Part shown: positions 33,377 to 39,605 of the stretch, piece by piece
Layout of the letters: every line of letters begins with the position of its first letter
Numbering within the stretch: position 1 is the first letter of the stretch
Assembly: GCA_050701115.1 (NCBI GenBank)
Contig: JBOHER010000048.1
Location: 1-39,605 of the forward strand
Direction: 5' to 3'
DNA: 39,605 bases
Origin: JBOHER01 sp050701115
GTDB taxonomy: Bacteria > Actinomycetota > Actinomycetes > Mycobacteriales > Pseudonocardiaceae
The notes under the pieces: model-generated
Told to the model about the DNA's origin: nothing
Seen by the model: the letters and a program-made list of their open reading frames with translations, nothing else
Database searches by the model: none
Translations under genes and position numbers: made by a program

Positions 33377-33388
33377 TAGCCTGCGCGG

Positions 33389-33955
33389 ATGGCGTTGGAG
33401 CATGCGATCTTGGTGTCGCTGACCGAGCGATCGGGCTCCGGGTACGAACTGGCCCGGAGGTTCGACCGGTCGATCGGCTTCTTTTGGGGCGCCACCCACC
33501 AGCAGATCTATCGCGTGCTCAAGCGGATGGACGAGGCAGGCTGGGTCTGGTGCGAGTACGTCGCGCAGGACGATCGCCCGGACAAGAAGGTCTACACGGT
33601 GAGCGCAGAAGGCCGCGCTGAGCTTCAGCGGTGGCTCGCCGGGTCGGTTGAACCGGTCCAGCTACGGGACGAGCTCGCCGTCAAGCTCCGCGGCGCGTCG
33701 CTCGGCGATACCGCCGCGGTGCTGGCCGAGTTCGCCCGCCATCGCGATCGGCACGCCGAACGCCTCGATATCTACCTCGCGATCGAGAAGCGCGACTTTG
33801 CCGACCCGAGCCGATTGGCCGGGCGGCAACTCCATCAGTACCTCGTGCTGCGCGGTGGAATCCGCGCCGAGCAAGGACTTGTCGACTGGTGCGACGAGGT
33901 ACTCGAGGCCATGCGACATGAGTCCACCAGCACAGAAGGAAACGACCCGCGATGA
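33389..33955 (+). CDS. PadR-family transcriptional regulator
   Basis: 188 residues. The winged helix (about 1-80) has the PadR pattern: MALEHAILVSLTERSGSGYE, LARRFDRSIGFFWGATHQQI, YRVLKRMDEAGWV, and the wing KKVYTVSAEGRAELQRWL. A C-terminal helical dimerisation domain (Vir_act_alpha_C-like, about 95-180) follows. It overlaps the 2,4-dienoyl-CoA reductase gene (ATGA) and most likely represses that pair through the palindrome upstream; the inducer could be a fatty or aromatic acyl compound (inference). Confidence 0.93.
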   Translation: MALEHAILVSLTERSGSGYELARRFDRSIGFFWGATHQQIYRVLKRMDEAGWVWCEYVAQDDRPDKKVYTVSAEGRAELQRWLAGSVEPVQLRDELAVKLRGASLGDTAAVLAEFARHRDRHAERLDIYLAIEKRDFADPSRLAGRQLHQYLVLRGGIRAEQGLVDWCDEVLEAMRHESTSTEGNDPR

Positions 33956-35979
33956 CCCAGTTCCCCAATCTGCTCGCGCCACTCGATCTTGGCTTCACCA
34001 CCCTGCGCAACCGGGTCGTGATGGGCTCGATGCACACCGGGCTGGAGGATCGCGCCAGGGACTTTCCCAAGCTGGCCGCCTACTTCGCCGAGCGTGCGCA
34101 CGGCGGGGTCGGGCTGATGGTCACCGGCGGATTCGCGCCGAACTGGACCGGGTCCTTCTACCCGCTCGCCTCGAAGCTGAGCACGAAGCGGGAGGCGGGC
34201 AACCACCGGCAGATCACCGAAGCGGTACATGAGGCAGGTGGCAAGATCGCGCTGCAGTTGCTGCATGCCGGTCGCTACGCGTACCACCCGCTGTCGGTGT
34301 CCGCGTCGGCGATCAAGTCGCCGATCACTCCGTTCCGGCCGCGGGCGCTGTCCGATCGTGGGGTGCTCAGCCAGATTCAGGCGTTCGCCGACGCGGCGGC
34401 GCTGGCCAGGGAAGCGGGCTACGACGGCGTCGAGATCATGGGCTCCGAGGGCTATTTCATCAACCAGTTCCTCACGCCCCGCACCAACAAGCGCACTGAC
34501 CGCTGGGGTGGTTCGGCGGAGAACCGGCGCAGGCTGGCGGTGGAGATCGTCCGGCGCACCCGGGCAGCCGTCGGCCCCGATTTCATCATTGTCTATCGGC
34601 TGTCCATGGTGGACCTGGTGGAGGGCGGTCAGACCTGGGACGAGGTCGTCGCATTGGCCAAGGAGATCGAGTCCGCGGGTGCGACGATCATCAACACCGG
34701 CATCGGCTGGCACGAAGCGCGCGTGCCCACCATCGTCACCTCGGTGCCACGGGCCGCGTTCACTGGAGTCACCGCGAAGCTCAAGCCGCAGGTGACCATC
34801 CCGGTCGTCACCTCGAACCGGATCAACATGCCGGAGGTGGCCGAGGAGGTGCTTGCCAGCGGGGACGCCGACATGGTCTCGATGGCGCGACCGTTCCTCG
34901 CCGATCCGGAGTGGGTGCTCAAGGCCTCGGCGGACCGGGCTGATGAGATCAACACCTGTATCGCGTGCAACCAGGCCTGCCTGGATCACACATTCCAGAA
35001 GAAGCGCGCCACCTGCATGGTGAACCCGCGCGCGGCGAAGGAGACTGAGCTGATCCTGTCCCCGGCCCGGAGGAGCAAGCGGGTCGCTGTGGTCGGAGCC
35101 GGGCCAGCCGGACTCTCCGCGGCGACCACGCTGGCGTCCCGTGGGCATGCGGTCGACCTGTACGAGGCCGAGGACGAGATCGGTGGGCAGTTCGACATCG
35201 CCCGCCGGATCCCCGGCAAGGAGGAGTTCGCCGAGACGATCCGGTACTACAACCGGCAGATCGAGCTAACCGGCGTCACACTGCACCTGGGTAGCAGGGT
35301 GAGCGCAGCTGATTTGGTCGACCGAGGTTACGACGAGGTAGTGGTGGCCACCGGCGTCTTGCCACGGGTGCCGCACATTTCCGGCATCGATCACCCTTCT
35401 GTACTGTCCTATGTGGACGTGGTGCGGCATGGCAAGGCTGTGGGGGCGCGGGTTGCCGTCATCGGGGCGGGCGGTATCGGGGTGGACGTCAGTGAGTTCC
35501 TGACCCACGCGTCCTCGCCCGCGCTCGATCTCGCGGCCTGGCAGGTGGAGTGGGGGGTCGCCGACCCTGAGCAGGCCAGCGGCGGGCTCGGGGAGGCTAA
35601 GCCGGAGCCGTCACCGCGGAAGGTGTATCTCTTGCAGCGCAAGGCATCCCGGATCGGTAAGGGCCTTGGTAAGACCACCGGGTGGGTGCATCGCGCCGCG
35701 CTGAAGGCCAAACAGGTCGAGCAGATCACCGGTGTGAACTACGAGCGGATCGACGACGCCGGTTTGCACATCTCCTTCGGGCCCAAGCGGGAGCGGCCAC
35801 GCGTGCTCGAGGTGGACACGATCGTGATCTGTGCGGGCCAGGAGCCGGTGCGCGATCTCGTCGACGAGCTCACGCTGAAGGGGGTCACAACGCACCTCAT
35901 CGGCGGTGCGGATGTGGCTGCCGAGCTGGACGCCAAGCGGGCGATCGACCAGGGGACCAGGGTTGCTGCCACGATCTGA
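33952..35979 (+). CDS. fadH: NADPH-dependent 2,4-dienoyl-CoA reductase
   Basis: 675 residues, the usual length. It reduces 2,4-dienoyl-CoA in beta-oxidation of unsaturated fatty acids. An N-terminal old-yellow-enzyme TIM barrel binds FMN (about 1-330; LRNRVVMGSMHTGLE, GYFINQFLTPRTNKRTDRWG, GIGWHEARVPT). A 4Fe-4S ligand set Cys-x2-Cys-x3-Cys-x11-Cys follows (CIACNQACLDHTFQKKRATC). FAD and NADPH domains then come: VAVVGAGPAGLSAATTLASR and VAVIGAGGIGVDVSEFLTH. It overlaps the padR gene by 4 bp. Homologous oxidoreductases act on other enones, so the substrate assignment is by family. Confidence 0.92.
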   Translation: MTQFPNLLAPLDLGFTTLRNRVVMGSMHTGLEDRARDFPKLAAYFAERAHGGVGLMVTGGFAPNWTGSFYPLASKLSTKREAGNHRQITEAVHEAGGKIALQLLHAGRYAYHPLSVSASAIKSPITPFRPRALSDRGVLSQIQAFADAAALAREAGYDGVEIMGSEGYFINQFLTPRTNKRTDRWGGSAENRRRLAVEIVRRTRAAVGPDFIIVYRLSMVDLVEGGQTWDEVVALAKEIESAGATIINTGIGWHEARVPTIVTSVPRAAFTGVTAKLKPQVTIPVVTSNRINMPEVAEEVLASGDADMVSMARPFLADPEWVLKASADRADEINTCIACNQACLDHTFQKKRATCMVNPRAAKETELILSPARRSKRVAVVGAGPAGLSAATTLASRGHAVDLYEAEDEIGGQFDIARRIPGKEEFAETIRYYNRQIELTGVTLHLGSRVSAADLVDRGYDEVVVATGVLPRVPHISGIDHPSVLSYVDVVRHGKAVGARVAVIGAGGIGVDVSEFLTHASSPALDLAAWQVEWGVADPEQASGGLGEAKPEPSPRKVYLLQRKASRIGKGLGKTTGWVHRAALKAKQVEQITGVNYERIDDAGLHISFGPKRERPRVLEVDTIVICAGQEPVRDLVDELTLKGVTTHLIGGADVAAELDAKRAIDQGTRVAATI

Positions 35980-36059
35980 CCCGCGTGGTCGGCTCGCTTG
36001 CGGAACACCGACCAGGGCAGGGGCGTTGTTCTCCTCGAACGAGTGAGAGGCGGCAGGTC

Positions 36060-37172
36060 ATGGCGGGCAGAGTGATGCGCGGGCTGATCGCGGGCGGGTT
36101 CACCGTCGCCAACGTGGGGCTGACCGGGTTGACGGCTCGTGGCTTCGTGCCCGCGTTGGGTGGCCGGCCGGATCCCGCCAGCCTCACCCGCTCGCCGCAG
36201 TTTCGGGACGGGTCGTTCCGCAACCGGGCCCGGACGCGGCGGGTGCCACCAGCGGATGCCGCGCAGGTGACCGCGCGCGAATTCCTGTTCGGTGGCGACC
36301 AGCGGAAGCCATTGGGGCCGATCCCTTTGGTGTCGGCGTCCGGCGAGACGGAACTGTCGCCGGAGGGCCTGCACATCACCTGGTACGGCCACGCGTCGTC
36401 GCTGGTGGAGATCGAGGGTAAGCGGGTGCTGTTCGATCCGGTGTGGAGCGAGCGGGCCTCACCGTCGACGCTGATCGGCCCGCGCAGGTTGCATGCCCCG
36501 CCGCACCGGCTGGAGGAGCTACCCGCACTCGACGTGATCGCCATTTCGCACGATCACTACGACCATCTCGACATGGCAACCGTGCGCACGCTCGCGCGAA
36601 TCCAGCACGCACCGTTCGTGGTGCCGCTCGGGGTGGGTGCGCACCTGCGGGCCTGGGGGATACCGCAGTCCCGCATCGTCGAATTGGACTGGTCCGAGCA
36701 CACTGACGTCGCGGGACTGCGGCTGACCGCCGCTCCCGCGCAGCACTTCTCCGGCCGGGGCCTGGCGCGCAACAACACCTTGTGGGCATCGTGGGTGGTC
36801 GCCGGTGCGAATCGCACGGTGTTCTACTCCGGCGACTCGGGCTACTTCGACGGATACCGGGAGATCGGTACCCAGCACGGACCGTTCGATGCCACGCTGA
36901 TCCAGGTCGGCGCCTACAATGCCGGCTGGCCGGACATCCACATGACGCCGGAAGAGGGGGTCGCGGCGCATCGTGACGCGCGTGGCGGCGTGTTGATTCC
37001 GGTGCACTGGGGAACGTTCAACCTCGCGCTGCATCCCTGGGCGGAGCCTGCCGACCGGGTGTGGGCGGAGGCCAAAGCCCACGAAGTCGCGCTTGCGGTG
37101 CCGAGACCGGGCGAGCGCATCAACGTCGACGACGCCCCTCCGGTCGACGGCTGGTGGCAGGTACTGGCCTAG
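36060..37172 (+). CDS. MBL-fold metal-dependent hydrolase (NAPE-PLD / UlaG-like)
   Basis: 370 residues from ATG 36060, with GAGAGG and GCAGG just upstream; the open frame extends further but through the end of fadH. An N-terminal hydrophobic stretch (GLIAGGFTVANVGLTGL) may anchor it. The metallo-beta-lactamase fold shows ITWYGHASSLVEIEGKRVLF, the metal motif HDHYDHLD, APAQHFSGRG, FYSGDSGYFDGY and a late PVHWGTFNL. The pattern is that of the N-acyl-phosphatidylethanolamine phospholipase D-like group (COG2220). The substrate is unknown. The 3' end overlaps the convergent dehydrogenase gene by 53 bp. Confidence 0.9.
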   Translation: MAGRVMRGLIAGGFTVANVGLTGLTARGFVPALGGRPDPASLTRSPQFRDGSFRNRARTRRVPPADAAQVTAREFLFGGDQRKPLGPIPLVSASGETELSPEGLHITWYGHASSLVEIEGKRVLFDPVWSERASPSTLIGPRRLHAPPHRLEELPALDVIAISHDHYDHLDMATVRTLARIQHAPFVVPLGVGAHLRAWGIPQSRIVELDWSEHTDVAGLRLTAAPAQHFSGRGLARNNTLWASWVVAGANRTVFYSGDSGYFDGYREIGTQHGPFDATLIQVGAYNAGWPDIHMTPEEGVAAHRDARGGVLIPVHWGTFNLALHPWAEPADRVWAEAKAHEVALAVPRPGERINVDDAPPVDGWWQVLA

Positions 37173-38217
37173 CCGCGGCGGCCATCCGGTGTTCGGCCAG
37201 CCGGTCGGCTGCGGTCGCGGGTGGAACGCCTTCTCTCGCGGCCAGTTCGAGCACCTCCTTGGTGGTGTCATAGATCTGTGCCGCCCGATGCTTTGCCCGG
37301 TCGAAGTCGAAGCCGTGCAGCTCGTCGGCGACCTGGATGACGCCGCCCGCGTTCACCAGATAGTCGGGGGCGTAGAGAATGCCGCGGTCGGCAAGGTCCT
37401 TGTCGAGGCCGTCGTGCGCGAGTTGGTTGTTCGCCGCGCCGCACACGATGCTCGCGTTGAGCACGGCAACGGTGTCCTCGTTGAGCGCTCCACCGAGCGC
37501 GCAAGGGGCGTACACGTCGAGGTCGGAGCGGATGAGCGCCTCGTTGTCGGCGACCACCTCGACGGCGGGGTGCGCGTGCACGACCCGGGCGATGGCCGGT
37601 TGGCTGACATCGCTGATGACGATCTTCGCGCCGCCGCAGGCAAGGTGCTCGGCCAGCACGTGCCCTACTTTGCCCACGCCGGAGATGCCGACCCGGCGAC
37701 CGCTCAGCGACGGCCTGCCCCAGAGCCGCTCGGCGCAGGCCAGCATTCCCTGGTACACCCCGTAAGCGGTGAGCACGGAAGAATCACCGGCGCCGCCGAG
37801 TTCGGCGGAGCGCCCGGTGACGTAGCAGCATTCCTGGGCGATGACGTCCATGTCCGCGACGAAGGTGCCCACATCGCATGCGGTGATGTACCGCCCGCCA
37901 AGCGATTGAACGAACCGGCCGTACGCTCGAAGCAGGTGCTCGGTCTTGTCGGTGGACGGGTCCCCGATGATCACGGCCTTTCCGCCGCCGTGCGGTAGCC
38001 CGGCGAGTGCGTTCTTGTAGGCCATGCCCTTGGACAGGTTGAGCACGTCCTCGATGGCCGCGTCCTCTGTCGGGTACGGGAAGAAGCGCGTGCCGCCGAG
38101 CGCGGGGCCGAGCGCGGTCGAGTAGATCCCGATGATCGCCTTCAGCCCGGTCCCGGCGTCGTGGCAGAACACAACTTGTTCATGGCCGGACTCTCTGTCG
38201 AAGACTCCTCGTGTCAC
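37120..38217 (-). CDS. Leucine/valine dehydrogenase (Glu/Leu/Phe/Val dehydrogenase family)
   Basis: 365 residues from GTG 38217, chosen for AGGAGGAG upstream; the frame is open another 580 bp upstream but that part is not homologous. It catalyses NAD-dependent oxidative deamination of branched-chain amino acids. Catalytic K68 and K80 lie in SKGMAYKNALAGLPHGGGKA, the positions known from Bacillus LeuDH. YITACDVGT and the nucleotide motif GISGVGKVGHVLAEHL follow, then CALGGALN and CGAANNQLA. The C-terminus is extended by ~20 basic residues that overlap the convergent MBL gene. Confidence 0.93.
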   Translation of the reverse strand: MTRGVFDRESGHEQVVFCHDAGTGLKAIIGIYSTALGPALGGTRFFPYPTEDAAIEDVLNLSKGMAYKNALAGLPHGGGKAVIIGDPSTDKTEHLLRAYGRFVQSLGGRYITACDVGTFVADMDVIAQECCYVTGRSAELGGAGDSSVLTAYGVYQGMLACAERLWGRPSLSGRRVGISGVGKVGHVLAEHLACGGAKIVISDVSQPAIARVVHAHPAVEVVADNEALIRSDLDVYAPCALGGALNEDTVAVLNASIVCGAANNQLAHDGLDKDLADRGILYAPDYLVNAGGVIQVADELHGFDFDRAKHRAAQIYDTTKEVLELAAREGVPPATAADRLAEHRMAAAARPVPATSRRPEGRRRR

Positions 38218-38349
38218 GGTGCTGACTCCTCCTAGGCGGCTCGCTGCTTGTGGCGCGAGACGGGGCAGAGCGGGTTTGCTCTGTCTCCATCGTGGCCCTA
38301 AACGGCATCCCTGCGCAGGCCCGACCCGAGAACTCGGCCGGAAACCGGG

Positions 38350-38712
38350 TTGGTCGCGAAGCAGGCGCACTGGAATGTCGTGGGGCGGTTCTTCCGCGAC
38401 GTCCACCTGCAACTCGATGAGCTGGTCGTCACCGCTCGCACCTACGCCGACGACGTAGCTGAGCGGGCGGCCACGCTCGGCGTCTCCCCGGACGGCCGGG
38501 CCGCCACCGTCGCCAAGAGCTCGGGTGTGCCAGAGTTCGGCACCGGATGGCAGACCGATCGTGATGTCATCGAGGCCGTAGTGGCCGCGTTGGACAAGCT
38601 GATCCACCGGTTGCGCAACCGCATAGAGGAAACCGACGAGGCCGATCTGGTCAGCCAGGATCTGCTGATCGCGATCACCTCGAAGCTGGAGGAAGCGCAC
38701 TGGATGTGGTAG
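38350..38712 (+). pseudogene. Dps-like ferritin, N-terminally truncated
   Basis: LVAKQAHWNVVGRFFRDVHL, QLDELVVTARTYADDVAERA and ATLGVSPDGR are clear Dps sequence (the ferroxidase His and Asp/Glu are in AHWNVVG and FRDVHLQLDE). The ~35-40 residues expected before LVAKQAHW are absent: the frame begins at TTG 38350 without an SD. At the end, LEEAHWMW meets TAG where homologues continue with Gln-Ala; the codons after the stop read AQVADS, so a CAG to TAG change may have shortened it. It is probably inactive or a 120-residue derivative. Confidence 0.65.
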
Positions 38713-38800
38713 GCGCAGGTCGCCGACAGTTGATCGAGCCGCGCAGGGGGGCCCGCTGGCCTGCCAGCCAATACACAGTGGGTGGACGCGGGAGTCCACT

Positions 38801-39605
38801 TCATAGGGGCAGGTCGCGTAATGCTTGGGCTACTTGTCCTACCGCGGACTTTGCGGCCTCGACCGTCGCCGGTCTCCTCCAGAATCCATGCACCATGCCG
38901 AGGTAGCGCGTGCAAACGATGGGCACGCGGTCCTGGGCTAAACGCGCGGCATAGCGCTCTGCCTCGTCCCGCAGCGGGTCGAGTTCGGCGGTAATCACGA
39001 GTGCTGGCGGTAGGTCCTCAAGGGACTGCGCCAGCGCGGGCCACACGTCTTCACGGGAACGGTCGTCTTGGTTTGGAACGTACGTGTCGGCATACCATCC
39101 CATGGCATCGGTCGTGAGCGCGAAGCCTTCGCTTAGTTGTTCGCGTGAGGGGGTCACCTCCCCGGAACCAAGCCCTGGGTAGATCATGACCTGCAACAGG
39201 AACCGGCCGGGTTCACTTCCCCGCCGGTTGCGCTCACGCAATGTCAGTGCAGCGACGAAGTTCCCACCCGCCGAGTCGCCCAGCAACGTCATGCGGTAGC
39301 CGTCGACCCCGAGGTCGCCCCCTTTGTCTTGCACATAGTCGATGACCGCCTCAGCGTCCTCGAGCGCCGAAGGAAACGGATGCTCCGGCGCGAGGCGATA
39401 GTCCAGCGCGAGGACCGACCACCCTGACAGGGCGGCCAGTCGATGGCAGACAGCATCGTGGCTGGCCAGGCCACCTTCCACGAATCCGCCGCCATGCAGA
39501 TGAATCACGACGCCGCGGCCGAGGCCCGGCCGGTACAGTCGACAAGGAACGCCAGCCACGTCAAGGTCCTCGACATATTCGACACTCTCTCCTGTTCGTG
39601 CCGGC
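38801..39605 (-). CDS. Alpha/beta-hydrolase, HSL-family esterase (5' end outside window)
   Basis: 268 residues are visible; the frame is open to the right edge (ARTGESVEYVEDLDVAG precedes VPCRLYRP), so the start lies outside. It has the hormone-sensitive-lipase hallmark VVIHLHGGGFVEGG (oxyanion hole), nucleophile motif LLGDSAGGNFVAA, catalytic Asp in ITAELDPLRDEA, and His in GMVHGFWRR. It probably hydrolyses short- or medium-chain esters in the cytoplasm. The C-terminal end (VAQALRDLPL) is complete. Confidence 0.92.
   Translation of the reverse strand, partial: PARTGESVEYVEDLDVAGVPCRLYRPGLGRGVVIHLHGGGFVEGGLASHDAVCHRLAALSGWSVLALDYRLAPEHPFPSALEDAEAVIDYVQDKGGDLGVDGYRMTLLGDSAGGNFVAALTLRERNRRGSEPGRFLLQVMIYPGLGSGEVTPSREQLSEGFALTTDAMGWYADTYVPNQDDRSREDVWPALAQSLEDLPPALVITAELDPLRDEAERYAARLAQDRVPIVCTRYLGMVHGFWRRPATVEAAKSAVGQVAQALRDLPL

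Noticed and set aside
38218..38799. N-terminal extension of the leucine/valine dehydrogenase
   Set aside because: The frame is open, but it runs antisense through the Dps remnant, and a strong SD fixes the start at GTG 38217, the normal family length.

Overview
The window is GC-rich actinobacterial chromosome (strong GC bias at third codon positions, GTG starts, ATGA/GTGA gene overlaps, an actinobacterial tmRNA tag, an IdeR/DtxR-type iron box and a SigH/SigR-type promoter). Gene content and short intergenic repeats suggest Pseudonocardiaceae (Amycolatopsis / Saccharomonospora / Prauserella-like). That placement is inference; no rRNA or tRNA gene is present.

Layout. 1-2.3 kb: end of an amidohydrolase gene and an ABC-2 exporter pair. 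2.3-3.2 kb: tmRNA gene (ssrA) with a candidate disulphide-stress promoter and a perfect terminator, then a 21-nt-period repeat array that ends on the stop codon of a small Cys-rich protein. 3.3-4.6 kb: an XRE-type regulator with an unrecognised C-terminal domain and a small membrane protein. 4.6-5.7 kb: AT-rich control region, second 21-nt array, bacterioferritin and its ferredoxin under a candidate iron box. 5.8-12.4 kb: Tat-type metallophosphoesterase, a decayed GNAT gene, DUF1876 protein, YnfA protein, a membrane protein with a Pro/Glu/Ser repeat tail, an aldonolactone-oxidase-like flavoenzyme, a fatty acid desaturase and a small protein.

12.4-25.8 kb is the centre of interest. An IclR-family regulator (minus) is separated from a five-gene histidine utilisation operon (hutH-hutU-M20 amidohydrolase-hutF-hutI, plus) by a 5.6-kb lipid-modification cassette (DUF1295, two CFA-synthase paralogues, a COG2907-type flavoprotein, DUF1365). 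Near-identical 26/27-bp palindromic sites lie beside the regulator and in front of hutH, in the same orientation, so they bracket the cassette. The simplest reading is that the IclR protein controls hut and that the cassette came to lie between regulator and target. Pathway logic: histidine -> urocanate (HutH) -> imidazolonepropionate (HutU) -> formiminoglutamate (HutI) -> formylglutamate (HutF) -> glutamate, the last step probably by the M20 amidohydrolase because no classical HutG is present.

25.8-29.8 kb (minus): a helical-repeat protein and a small partner, an enoyl-CoA hydratase remnant, a 55-residue protein, and a CitA/CitB-type two-component system. 30.0-33.1 kb (plus): the divergent tctC-tctB-tctA transporter it probably controls. 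33.1-39.6 kb: an OhrR-like remnant, a PadR regulator coupled to 2,4-dienoyl-CoA reductase, an MBL-fold hydrolase, a convergent leucine/valine dehydrogenase, a truncated Dps gene, and an HSL-family esterase running off the right edge. No transposase, integrase, cas gene or complete mobile element was seen, but four gene remnants show local decay.
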